Counted from the first letter of the stretch, positions 18,931 through 30,452 are shown. The stretch: DNA of 64,000 nucleotides from Symsagittifera roscoffensis (GCF_963678635.1 NC_087067.1:18117018-18181017), one strand, 5' to 3'. Numbers and translations are program-made. The notes: a model not told the origin generated them from the letters alone.

Positions 18931-21029
18931 ATGGATATTTTCGACATGGATGAACTAATGGACCTTGCCGAGGCCTTTATAGGCAGATGATAGATGCGAT
19001 CTTCACTGGCTGATGGATCGAGACTTCGCTCTGGAGGACCCAGATTAAGTCAGGTTGCTGGCCGCCTTGAGAAACATTGATCGCCCCACGGAAGTCCTAT
19101 TGATGGCCGCTGATGGACAACAAGGAGTACTAGACCGCTCAAACACGAGGGTAATGAGGCGGAGAAGTGGGGCACTCTCAGGAAATGACTTGGGGAACGA
19201 GCATTTATTGGGAGGTTCCAGGACCTACTAACCAAAGTTCTAACCAGGACCTACTAACCAGAACCTACTAAACTAAGCCTGGATTTAGGAGAATGCATCA
19301 CGAGACGACTAGCGAGGCAGCCTCATCTAGCTCACATCTGAGAGCAGCTATGCCACCAAAACGGGCGAGAGTAGAAGAAGAAGTCCATACGAATGAAACA
19401 ATGAAAGATCTGAACGAAACAAAAGACGAACTGGAGCGGGTCAGAAAAACCGAAGAACTGGAGAAGACCGAGACATGTGGAGGAGACTGTTCAAGGATTG
19501 CAACATGTGCAGGGAGAGGAGATAGAGCGCTTGAGGCAAGAATATAAGGAGCGATTGGAACGACTGGCATTAACGACAGCAGTAGAAAAATCAATACCCG
19601 CAAGGGATGTTCCTCGTGGGCAGTCCCTGATGGAGGTTCTAACGCCTCGCGAACTGAGGCAAACAACGGAAGTGCGAATCCCAACAGCAGCCGGCAGAGT
19701 AACAACCCCGGACCCAAGAGACACCCTAGTTGATCCAGACACCAGTCGAAAAGCTGATAGAAACAGTTGGACGAAACCGACAAAGACCTCGAAAGCCCCT
19801 GACAGGAAGATGAGGGAGATGCACATGAAGAAAGCGTCCCGCGTATTTGATAAACAGAAGAACAACCAGATTAAGAAAAACTTCAAAAGAGTTCCAGTTA
19901 CGGACATGCGAGCGTGTTTTAAACGATCAACGAGGAGTCCAGCAATGAACATGCAGCAACCGCCGCTAGGGACGTCACGTTTGGTTTTGGGCGATAGTCT
20001 GGTGAGACTTTTACAGAACTTAAGGACCTCATGGATCACTAAGGTGATGGCCTTCGGAGGCGCCGCAATAGCCCACTTATATCGGATGGTGGAGATGATG
20101 AACCCAGAAAGAATCCCGGATAGAATGATTTTGATAGGCACAAACAACGTGTCCAGGAGCTCGGACGAGGAAGAAGCTCAGTGGGAGTCGATGATGGTAT
20201 GCCTACTCACCACGCTATTGCAGAAATTTAAGTGCGTGGTACTGACCGTTTGCACCATACCGATCAGCACGAAGACGCTATCGTCCACCGGGAGAAGGCA
20301 CAAAGAAAGAGTCATCAGAGATGGAATAATATCGTGCAAAATCTGGCAAGTCGCAATGCTGGACACATGATCCTGATGAATTTAGAGCATGAGCTGAGAG
20401 CTATGGATCAGGCCTGATTCACCACTGATGGGATACACTTTGAGAGCATAGAGGGACAAGGCTGGATGAATCGTGTCTTCCAGGAGCGATTAGATGAGTT
20501 AGAGGTTGAACTATTTGATACAGGAGTGCTCAGAGTGGAAGAAGCAACGAACGAATCGGCAATCCCGACCATCGTGCCTCATAATCTGGTGACACGCACG
20601 CTTGGCATCAGTCCCAGCACTGCCACAGGTGCCGCAGAGCTCCAGCGAGCAAAGGGAGAGGTCAGACGTGTTGGATCGACTAGGCAAAGCACCAGTGAGG
20701 AGAACCATTTATCCTCGATGGAGATTGGGCCCCATCAAACCAACAGCGGTCACGGCCTCAGGCATCTCGAGACTGAGACGACGAGCACGAACAGGGAGGA
20801 ACGACGCCCTGACAGAAGTTCTTTGATGTGGTTGAGACCCATACCTTCCCCCTGGCACGTTTATAAACAAGACCTGATGAAGTTGAACCTTCAAATTGTA
20901 AAATTTGCAGCCAATGCGATGAGGTGGTTCAATGGGGCAAAACTCTCCGTGAACGTACACTACTCGATTGTGGGATTGGACTGGTTGATAGCAGTCGGAA
21001 TCAACTTTAACTCCACAACGGCATTATAA
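18931..21029 (+). pseudogene. Family S, SGNH-hydrolase-like ORF (copy 2, most complete)
   Basis: The start MDIFDMDELMDLAEAFIG (18931) stops early near 18988. Pieces follow at 19293-19547 (Ala/Ser-rich, basic, then Glu-rich coiled coil), 19477-20370 (297 codons, the longest open stretch in the window), 20232-20417 and 20466-21029. SGNH-like signature: GDS at 19990-19998, FGG about 23 residues later (20056), GTNN at 20137-20148 where G-x-N-D is usual, and DGIHF with the D-x-x-H catalytic pair at 20427-20441. If right, this is an esterase/lipase-type fold. The Asp-to-Asn change in the third block, a frameshift near 20320 and a TGA at 20415 make this copy inactive. The C-terminal part is unrecognised. 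Confidence 0.65.
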
Positions 21030-24000
21030 TTTGCTGACCTTGAGGGACACTACTAGACTATTTCTGACTACTAGAACACCAATAGGACAGCATGTGAAGA
21101 TGTTCAAACAAATTCAGGCGCCTCCAGCTTACGTGAAACAAAGATTTTATCCAAAATCAGTGGCCCAAGAAGGTGATGACGAAAGATGCGCCGGGCTGAG
21201 ATTTCGAAAAGACGAGACCATCTTCGCGGCATATGACAATGTAGAAATGAGGAAATCCAAGATATTAGTAGTTGCGAGCTCAGACTTTGTGCATGCTTCT
21301 AAGTCCTTGTTTTGGCCTGACGTAAGAATGCTGGTGGATACCGACCTGAATTTGATTCAGTCTGTATCAATGGCGATCGATGTTCAACGACTAACCAAAA
21401 AGAACCCGATAACAATGGTGTTCGCCGGCATAAATGATCACTCGCGTAGTAGGGTATTCCTGAGCAGACTCAGAGGGCCTACAACGTCAGAAAATGCAGT
21501 GTGGCCAGCAAAAAAAGACCTTTTGGAATCAAAGGGCAAGATCATTGATGTGTTGAAAGAAGGCGCATTCCCGAAAAAAAACACCAAAAGCCGTGTTCGC
21601 GTTGTCTCCGGGATATGCACATCTCCCGGATGGATTGAAGTTTGTGTATGCAATGGTAGCATTATTCTCGGAAGGGAAGTATGATAAGATCATATCTGCC
21701 CCGAACCGCAAAGTGGAAGCGAGAAACCTGAGACCACTTAGGGCACAATTGCCGGCAGTATGGTCTGTTATCATTAATGCTATGAGAGAATTTAAGGACC
21801 ATTTGCTACATATGCAGATAGCTCAAATCGAAGCCAGGAATCTGCGACGATCATCGAGTGATAGTGGGAATGTTCAAGGATCTGTGGTTCAGGGAAACGG
21901 AGATCAAGGAAGAAGGGAAAAGAGGCAAAACGCCAAAGAAACGAAAACTCACTTGGAAGCTATGAATTTGCGAACGAAGCCAGAGTCCAACAAGTGACTG
22001 CTTTTGACTCCTCGATTAACAGCATTGGGCACTGACGCTTTCGAGTGAGGCCCAGCAATGATCACCAAAAATTCACGCCTATCTGGTAAAAGAATTTTAT
22101 TTCGCAGGAAATGCGGAAGAAAAGTCGGCTGAACTTGTGAATAGGATGTGCCAAGTATCTCCTGAAGCATTCTGGACGCAGAATGTAAGAGGGGAAGAAG
22201 GCTTGGTCAGAACTCACTGTATGTTAGAGGAGTTGGGAGCAGGATGGATCGCATCCTCCCTGGCGAAAGTCTACCCGGCTCTCTTTCGCTACCTGATAAG
22301 AGAATTTCTCAAAGCAGTCACGGAATTGTCGATAGTAGTGATCCTGGCATTGTTTGTGACATTCGGAGCGCAAAATTTTGTGAAAGGACCAGTGGTACTG
22401 CTCATCGAAGGGGTATAGAATCTATGGCTTTACGGACTCCTGACGTTAATCGCGATCACGCACGGGAACTGGGAGGACTAATGAACTTGACCCACTACCC
22501 CAGAAACTTGAGGGAGATTGTGAAAAAGTTTGATATGGAACAATCCACTGACTCCTGGACTAAAGTAAGAGACCTGAGACTTACTCTGATCCAGTACCTC
22601 CTATAGCAGAATCGCTTTGTAACCGGAGAAGACAAGACGATAGAAAAAGAAGAAGATGTGTGACGTCATCCCTTAGCGTTATACGGAGGAACCACTAAAT
22701 TTGTGACAGTGATTTGGTCCGGCAGTGATATTTGCGGTCCCTGACGTTAAGGTGGAAGCATACAGAAGGTCAGTGTTGCACCTGAACGTCATTTTGGCAG
22801 TGGACGGGAGCGCACTCAATTGGTTGTGAACAAAACGTGCTACGCGAGTTGATGAGTGAAGGTTTATTGTTTGCGAAGATAGCAGAGCTGACAGCAAAAA
22901 ACTTTAATGATCATTTCCGTGACCGAATGGGTGAAGTAGAGAGATGGCACATTGAAGTGTTTCTGAAACTCTAGAATTTGAGGCCCTTCGACAAAACGAA
23001 CGGCGAAATAACCAGAATTACTCGTTTAATGGCCTCGTACAAAAAAGTGAAAGAAGAAACGAAAGACTAGGGCGATTACAAAAAACTGCCAGAAGAAATA
23101 CCTGAAATCCCTTTGATCAGAAGGATGTTGCTCGGAGCAGACTACGTAGCACAAAGTCATAGGTTGAGAGCCTTTAAGACTAATGAAAGGAGGATGGTAA
23201 AGATCTCCGAAACGATGGAGCCGTGCGATGGATGGTAAAGTTCTCCGAAACGATGGGTGGGCAAAATTGCTGCCGTGCTGCTATACAATCAGTTTGCATA
23301 CGCGGATGAGTCGACGAGGAGACGAATGAACAATGCAGCCACTCCCAAACCTAGTAGATTTGAAGAAGAATGGACAAAATTGGACTTGGCGCCAATGGTC
23401 ATGAGAGGCAAGGCGGACTTGCAAGAGGCCTCGCTAATCGTAATGGGTGTGAAACAGGAGTTGGCGGTAAGCGGGAAAATGTTGACTAGGACTGCTCTGG
23501 CGCCTTCGGCTGTGAGTAGGTCAAAATAAAGCACAGAAAAGAAGAAGATAAGTCAGCGGGCAAGCTAGTCGTGCCAAAGTTTCCAGAAGAGGAGCATGGA
23601 CCTTCAGGGTCAGCGAGAAATCAGAAACGAGACGATAAGGAGGGAGAAGACCGTCGACCGGAAGAACCAATGCAAAAGGATCCCGATTAAGCGGGAAAAT
23701 ATGATAAGGCCTCGACAGGTGGATTGTTTGGCCTAGACTTCAATTTGTTGGACGACTTTGAGATCGAGACAAAAACGTTGGAAGGGACGACTGAGCCAGC
23801 GGAAGATGAAACTTCCACACTGGAACCTCCGTCAGCCTGCATGAATTTGAGCCTAAATTTGCCGGACATTAGCTCTCCTGGTAAGTTAAAAAATACCGAA
23901 ATGAAACTTTTATTGGTATCTCCGCGGAAGAGAAGAACAGAAGGCACTGCCCGAGTACCTTTCTTGAGAACCTTGTCAGAGGAAGAGTGGAAAGTTCACC

Positions 24001-24085
24001 ACAGGGATCATGAACACAGAACAAGCTGTAACATGGACAGAGTTGCTTTCATGGAGGGGTTCTGGACAGTAGTGCAGTGCTAGGC
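21030..24085 (+). pseudogene. Family A, large ORF with possible SGNH-like core (copy 1)
   Basis: Pieces at 21031-21684, 21593-21997, 22137-22418, 22244-22606, 23257-23529 and 23724-24083 in changing frames reconstruct one order shared with the other A copies. Near the N-terminus, KILVVASSDF is followed about 50 residues later by MVFAGINDH (GIND at 21427-21438), which resembles the G-x-N-D block of SGNH hydrolases, but no clear GDS or D-x-x-H was found. The middle has GYAHLPDGLKFVYAMVAL and a hydrophobic stretch, VVILALFVTFGAQNF. The C-terminus (23640-24000) is acidic. It follows S directly and may have been fused to it. Function unknown; not a known retroelement enzyme. Confidence 0.55.
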
Positions 24086-24399
24086 GACTCAATCGATAAT
24101 GAAAACAGGTCTCTACAGACCGCTGATACGAGAGATCCGCGATAAATTGGATGAGTGCGAAGGGAGATTGAGCAATTTGCTGATTGATTCGGCCACTGAT
24201 GAAAGTGAAATAACTCTCCAATCAAGGCAAAGCCGCAAGAAGGCAACAATGAAGTCATATACCTGTCCAGAACTCGAAAAGGAACAATGCGATATAAAAA
24301 GGTGATTGACAAATTCAATGACACGAAGATGAAACTGGGCCGCAAAGTGACATTAGGGAAAACTGGAGAAACAAAGGTAGAATCTGAGATCTCAGCAAG
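24086..24399 (+). pseudogene. A/Gypsy-2 gag boundary segment
   Basis: An open piece (24099-24305) encodes a charged helical segment (RDKLDECEGRLSNLLIDSA) followed by sequence that is duplicated at 24705-24898. It lies between the acidic end of A and recognisable gag, so it is either the end of A or the N-terminus of gag. The matching region in copy 3 is 38280-38560. Confidence 0.45.
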
Positions 24400-24704
24400 T
24401 AAGAGGCATGCCCCTATTGACTGATTTGAGTCTAGCTATGAGGGCCGATCCCTTAGCGTTAATCAGAAGAACCACTACATTTGTGACAGTGATATGGTCC
24501 GGCAGTGACACTTGCGTTCCCTGACGTTAAGATGGAAGCATACAGAAGGTCGGTGTTGCACCTGAACGTCATTTAGGCAGTGGACGGGAGCGCACTCAAT
24601 TGGTTGTGAACAAAACGTGCTACGCGAGTTGATGAGTGAAGACTTATTGTTCGCGAAGAATGCAGAGCTGACGGCAATAAACTTTAATGATCATTTCCGT
24701 GACC
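24400..24704 (+). pseudogene. A-family fragment inserted in gag
   Basis: About 305 bp matching the A region at about 28207-28510 and 36848-37150 (RGMPLLTD onward) interrupts the start of Gypsy-2 gag. It is flanked by a direct duplication of about 195 bp (24206-24400 and 24705-24898), so it looks like the product of an insertion or unequal exchange. Internal stops. Confidence 0.6.
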
Positions 24705-25440
24705 GAAGTTAACTCTCCAATCAAGGCAAAGCAGCAAGAAGGCAACAATGAAGTCGTATACCTGTCCAGAACTCGAAAAGGAACAATGCTATATAAAAAG
24801 GTGATTGTCAAAATTAATGACATGAAAATGAAACTGGGCAGCAAAGTGACATTAAAGAAAAATGGAAAAACAAAGGTAGATTCTGAGATCTCAGCAAAAG
24901 CTGTCAACTCAGCCAAACGGAAGCGTGTCGAGGAAGTCATGGATATGGAGCAAGGTGACGACCGATTGCCTGGCACAGATAGAACAGTGACCGATGTAAT
25001 GATGGCGCCACCCATCCTCATGGCAGGATTGAGGTATGACATGGCGCAGCCAGCAGAATACTCAAAAAACCCGTTGAATACTGACGCCTTCTGGGGAAAA
25101 AACCTCAGCTGAACCACCACTGGAATGGTCGAAATGGGCAGTGATTTATGAGATGACAGTATTTGCCAAAGGCGGGATCGAAGTAAGAAGTCTTCAAAGG
25201 GAACAAAAAACCTCAAAGAGGCCGCGGAAAATTTTGGAGACGCGTATATCTTCGAGGTCAACAAAAAGCAAGAGGTCAGTCTCAACAACAAAGAAACCAA
25301 TACTCCAACACTCAAAGCAATGCTCCAAATGTGGTAACCAATTGGACAAAACCAGTTACAATCATGTCCCGCAAAGGACAAAATTTGTTCTAAAAGCGCC
25401 AAACGGGGCCATTTGCCAAAGTGTGTCGCTCAGGAAATGT
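24705..25440 (+). pseudogene. Gypsy-2 gag, broken (copy 1)
   Basis: Open piece 24687-25112 encodes a Lys-rich segment with SAKRKRVEEVMDM and a following region with PAEYSKNPLN. Most of the capsid region present in copies 2 and 3 is deleted between about 25190 and 25215. A degenerate zinc knuckle follows (CSKCGNQ at about 25321). Gag would form the particle core and bind RNA; here it cannot. Confidence 0.6.
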
Positions 25441-26050
25441 TAACTATCTGGCGGACCGTAACAACGAAGACGGACAAGAAGAAACCGAATCAGAGAGTCA
25501 AGGAACAGAACTCGATCCAGTCGTCTTTGCTGATTTCACGTCAAAAAATGGTTGGGAGGAGTATCACGTCGATAATTTTTCAGTGATGGCAATATCAGAA
25601 GCATTTGAAATAAAGCACGCAGCAAATTTGTCCGAGGAGGATTTAAATGGACACATCATTAAATTGAAGACAAAAACAGAAGACTTATTTGCAATCGCTG
25701 ACTCCGGGAGCCCAATGTCGTTTTTAAACAAAAAAACCGCCCGGCGGTTACAAGAGATTGACAAATCCGTAAACTTGAAATTAATTCCACCGGAAGATGC
25801 GGCTCGGAATTTAGCATGCAACAATGGTGAAACAATTGAATCGTAGATTGATCGTAACAATTGAATCAGGAGGGTGGAAAATAAGAGCTGCTCCATTCAT
25901 CATCGTAGATAACCAAAAAGCAAACATCATAGGCAGGAACATCCTCCCACAAATTGGAATAAGACTAATACAAGAAAAACCGAAACTAGGGTACGTGCTG
26001 AATACACATGAACAAGAACAATCAAACCCGGAAATCAAACAATGGGTAAA
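25421..26050 (+). pseudogene. Gypsy-2 retropepsin (copy 1)
   Basis: ORF 25421-25846 ends the gag-linked frame and contains IADSGSP (catalytic Asp codon 25700-25702) followed by MSFLNKKTARRL. After a stop at 25844 the domain continues in the frame of 25824-26237, with WKIRAAPFIIVD, and an I-I-G-R-N block that matches the usual I-L-G-x-D element. The same stop is present in copy 3 but not in copy 2. Confidence 0.8.
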
Positions 26051-26955
26051 AAATAACTATCCACAACTATGCATTCCTGTTGGCAAGTCAAAACATGACG
26101 TAATGAGGACCCAATTCAATAAAGAATTTATTCCGGTACAGCAGAAAGGACGCCGTGTCTCGGTTCATCAACAAGAACGAGTAGAAAAAGAACCTAACAA
26201 ATTCATGAACAAAAAAAAACATTATAAAACTGGATAAATGTTCAGATCGACAACTCATTAGTCCAATCGTGATTACCGCAAAAAAAGACCAGACGACGAA
26301 ATTGGCGTTAGACTCAAAAGAGGTAAATAATTTTTTTCATAGGAATAAATATCAAATGCCTAACATCGATCTACTATTAGACAACATAGCACAGGTGATC
26401 AAATCGAACAACAATGAGCAAACTCTATTCTCAACATTAGATTTGCGCTACGCGTATTCACAAATCCCGTTGGACAAACCAACTTGGGAACAATGAGATT
26501 TCGGTTTGATTTGGTGGCAATGCTACAGGAACCTTCCATTTTCAAGCTGGATTTTACGGCCTCACGGATATGCCAGCTGAATTTCAAAAGGCCATCGAAC
26601 TCACACTTACAAATTGTTCAAACACCTACGCATTTTTAGACGACATATTGATTGTGACCAAGAGGTCGATCGATATACACAAACAAAATCTACAAACGAT
26701 TCTTGAGGATTAGTTGGTGAAAACCTTGCCATATCATTGGACAAATAATAGTTTGCTTGTAAACAGTTTGAATGGCTAGGGTACACTATAAATAGCGAGG
26801 GCACTACATCTTTGATACGAAAAACAGAGGCAATTAAAAAGCTCTCCCCTCCAAAAACATTTAAACAACTAAGCTTCATGGGTTCTATACACCACCTCAC
26901 CAGGTATAAGGTATAACCCAAATTTAGCACAAACAGCAGCAGCAATGAGGTGACT
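26051..26955 (+). pseudogene. Gypsy-2 reverse transcriptase (copy 1)
   Basis: Palm motifs in order: LALDSKEVN (26292 onward), STLDLRYAYSQIPLD (the first catalytic Asp, about 26430-26480), FYGLTDMPAEFQKA (about 26548-26590, shifted frame) and the Asp-Asp box in FLDDILIV (26633-26653). This is the arrangement of gypsy RTs, which copy genomic RNA into cDNA. A stop at 26494 and others at about 26710 and 26780 interrupt it. The thumb and connection continue to SFMGSIHHLTRY (about 26870-26905). The 3' part is then cut off by a join to family A near 27015. Confidence 0.85.
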
Positions 26956-29070
26956 TTTGAAAAAGACACTGAAAAATCAACCAATTAACTGGAAACCGGA
27001 ACACAATACATCATTTGGAAACATTCGGAAAATGCAGTGTGGCCAGCAAAAAAGAGACTTTTTGGAATCAAAGGGCGAGATAATGGATGTATTGAAAGAA
27101 GGCGCATTCCCGAAAAAAACACCAAAAGCCGTATTCACGTTGTCTCCGGGATATCCACATCTCCCGGATGGGTTGAAGTTTGTGTATGCAATGGTAGCAT
27201 TACTCTCGGAAGGGAAGTATGATGTGATCATATCTGCCCCGAACCGCGAAGTGGTAGCGAGAAACCTGAGACCACTTAGGGCACAAATGCCGGCAGTATG
27301 GTCTGATATCTAAAATGCTATGAAAGGGTTTAAGGACCATTTGCTACATATGCAGACAGCTCAAATTGAAGCCAGGTAACTGCGACGATCATCGAATGAT
27401 AGTGGGAATGTCCAATGATCTGTGGTTCAAGGAAACGGAGATCAAGGAAGAAGGGGAAAAGAAGCAAAACGCCAAAGAAACGAAAGCTCACTTGGAAGCT
27501 ATGGTTTTGCGAACGAAGCCAGGGTCCAACAAGTGGCTGCACTTGACTCCTCGAATAACAGCATTGGGCACTGACGCTTTCGAGTGAGGCCCAGCGATTA
27601 TCACCAAAACTTCACGCCTATCTGGTAGAAGAATTCAATTTCGCAGAAAATGCGGAAGAAAAGTCAGCTGAATTTGTGAATAGGATGTGCCAAGTTTCTC
27701 CTGAAGCATTCTGGACGCAGAATGTAAAAGGAGAAGAAGGCTTCGTCAGAACTCACTGTATGTTAGAAGGCTTGGGAGCAGGATGGACCGCGTCCTCCCT
27801 GGCGAAAGTCTACCCGGCTCTCTTTCGCTACCTGATAAGAGAATTTCTCAAAGCAGTCACGGAATTGTCGATAGTAGTGATCCTGGCATTGTTTGTGACA
27901 TTCGGAGCGCAAAATTTTGTGAAAGGACCAGTGGTACTGCTCATCGAAGGGGTATAGAATCTATGGCTTTACGGACTCCCGACGTTAATCGCGATCACGC
28001 ACGGGAACTGGGAGGACTAATGAACTTGACCCGCTACCCCAAAAACTTGAGGGAGATTGTGAAAAAGTTTGATATGGAACAATCCACTGACTCCTGGACT
28101 AAAGTAAGAGACCTGAGACTTACTCTGAACCAGTAGCTCCTATAGCAGAATCGCTTTGTAACAGGAGAAGACAAGACGATAGAAAAAGAAGAAGATCTGT
28201 GATGTCATGCAAGAGGCATGCCCCTATTGACCGATTTGAGTCTAGCTATGAGGACCGACCCCTTAGCGTTAATCAGAGGAACCACTAAATTTGTGACGGT
28301 GATATGGTCCGGCAGTGACATTCGCGTTCCCTGACATTAAGGTGGAAGCATACAGAAGGTCGGTGTTGCACCTGAACGTCATTTTGGCAGTTGACGGAAG
28401 CGCACTCAATCGGTTGTGAACAAAACGTGCTACGCGAGTTGATGAGTGAAGACTTATTGTTCGCGAAGATAGCAGAGCTGACGGCAATAAACTTTAATGA
28501 TCTTTTCCGTGACCGAATGGGTGAAGTAGAGAGAGCGCACATTGAAGTGTTTCTGAAACTCTGGAATTTGAGGCCCTTCGACAAAACGAACGGCGAAATA
28601 ACCAGAATTACTCGTTTAATGGCCTCGTACAAAAAGGTGAAAGATGAAACGAAAGACTAGGGCGATTAAAAAAACTGCCAGAAGAAATACCTGAATTCCC
28701 TTTGATCAGAAGGATGTTGCTCGGAGCAGACTACGTAGCACAAAGTCATAGGTTGAGAGCCATTGAGACTAATGAAAGGAGGATGGTAAAGTTCTCCGAA
28801 ACGATGGACCCGTGCTGCTATACATGCAGTTTGTATACGCGGATGAGTCGACGAGGAGACGAATGAACAATGCAGCCACTCCAAATCCTAGTACATTTGA
28901 AGAGGGAGGAATGGACAAAATTGGACTTGGCGCCAATGGTCATGAGAGGCAAGGCGGACTTGGAAGAGGCCGCGCTAATCGTGATGGCTGTGAAACAGGA
29001 GTTAGAGGTAAGCGGGAAAATGTTGACTAGGACTGCTCTGGCGCCTTCGGCTGTGAGGAGGTCAAAATAA
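26956..29070 (+). pseudogene. Family A (copy 2), 5' truncated by fusion to Gypsy-2 RT
   Basis: The RT frame (LKKTLKNQPINWKPEHN) runs into A sequence at about 27020-27045 and stays open to 27313, so this is a genuine in-frame chimera of 118 codons. Thereafter the A order is kept: GYPHLPDGLKFVYAMVAL, 27676-27957 (FVTFGAQNF region), 27783-28136, 28391-28660 (FAKIAELTAINFNDLF) and 28870-29070. The N-terminal GIND region is missing. At about 29070 it runs into shortened gag sequence without the acidic C-terminus present in copies 1 and 3. Confidence 0.6.
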
Positions 29071-30004
29071 AGCACAGAAAAGAAGAAGATAAGACAGAGG
29101 GCAAGCTAGTCGTGCCAAAGTTTCCAGACGAGGAGCAAGGACCTTCAGGGTCAGCAAGAAATCAGAAACGAGACGATAAGGAGGGAGAAATAAATGGAGA
29201 AACAGTCGCTCACAGGAAATATCGGGAGGTTCGCAACCGAGAGAAGAGAGTTGGCTCGGAAAACCACGTGGCGAAAGCCCGAGAAAAGAAATTCCTATGC
29301 AACTCGTTCAGATGGGATGAAGCAGACGCTAAAGTAAGAAATTACCTTTTTCTTTGCCTGGGAGCCGAGGGCCAACGTCAAACTCAGCAAAAACAACCAG
29401 GCTTTGTGCTGCACGCGATGACAACAAGAGAGCTAATTACGACACTAGAAGACATATTCGTAACAACCAGAACTGTCTTGGACGAAAGATACAACTTTAT
29501 CTGCAGAAAACAGAAGAAAACGGAAGCCTGGAACAATTTCATGCTGATCTGGGAGGACAGAGAGGGCGAGTGGGTGCATGTTCACGGCACACATGCACAG
29601 TAAAAAGATAGCCGAAGAGTTACTCGCGCAAACAAGAAGCCCACAAGATGCGTATGACTGTGCAATACGCAGAGAAAAGGGGATCGAACATAGCCGCACA
29701 ATGAAAACGAATCCGTTCGGAAATCAGGTAACAGCAAAAAAACAGGAACCAATACACTATATCAACACACGGGGACGAAGTACCTCAAAGAGGCCGCGGA
29801 AAATTTGGAGACGCGTACATCTTCGAGGTCAACAAAACGCAAGAGGTCAGTCTCAATAACAATGAAACCAATACTCCAACACTCAAAAGCAATGCTACAA
29901 ATGTGGTAACCAATTCGGACAAAACCACTTACAATCATGTCCCGCAAAGGACAAAATTTGTTCTAAAAGCGCCAAACCGGGCCATTTGCCAAAGTGTGTC
30001 GCTC
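29071..30004 (+). pseudogene. Gypsy-2 gag (copy 2)
   Basis: ORF 29112-29603 (163 codons) is an A-tail/gag join: PDEEQGPSGSA from A and, after about 29189, INGETVAHRKYREVRNREKR from gag. It covers a capsid-like region (FRWDEADAKVRNYLFLCLGA, then TRELITTLEDIF). After 29578 a second frame gives HSKKIAEELLAQTRSPQDAY. The zinc knuckle at about 29891-29995 has C-x2-C and a G-H-x4-C second half, in shifted frames. Confidence 0.65.
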
Positions 30005-30452
30005 AGGTAACTATCTGGCGGACCGTAACAACGAAGACGGACAAGAAGAAACCGAATCAGAGAGTCAAGGAACAGAACTCGATCCAGTCGTCTTTGCTGA
30101 TTTCACGTCAAAAAATGGTTGGGAGGAGTATCACGTCGATAATTTTTTAGTGATGGCAATATCAGAAGCATTTGAAATAAAGCACGCAGCAAATTTGTCC
30201 GAGGAGGATTTAAATGGACACATCATTAAATTGAAGACAAAAACAGAAGACTTATTTGCAATCGCTGACTCCGGGAGCCCAATGTCGTTTTTAAACAAAA
30301 AAACCGCCCGGCGGTTACAAGAGATTGACAAATCCGTAAACTTGAATTAAATTCCACCGGAAGATACGGCTCGGAATTTAGCATGCAACAATGGTGAAAC
30401 AATTGTTGCAAATAGAAGACTGATCGTAACAATTGAATCAAAACATGACGTA
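30005..30452 (+). pseudogene. Gypsy-2 retropepsin, C-terminus deleted (copy 2)
   Basis: ORF 29994-30350 contains IADSGSP (Asp codon 30267-30269). Compared with copies 1 and 3, about 220 bp are missing between ATTGAATCA (about 30430-30439) and AAACATGACG, removing the second half of the protease. The sequence just before the deletion lacks the stop shared by copies 1 and 3, so this copy preserves an older state there. Confidence 0.75.

Noticed and set aside
19298-20147. Minus-strand ORFs of 161 and 218 codons
   Set aside because: They lie opposite the S coiled coil and SGNH-like domain; composition (Ser/Val/Leu-rich) is that expected from the complement of a Glu/Arg-rich coding strand.
22300-22420. 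Hydrophobic segment of family A as a retroviral-type envelope transmembrane domain
   Set aside because: Only one hydrophobic stretch, no signal peptide, no Cys pattern or fusion-peptide-like feature; position in the middle of a long soluble-looking protein argues against an envelope.
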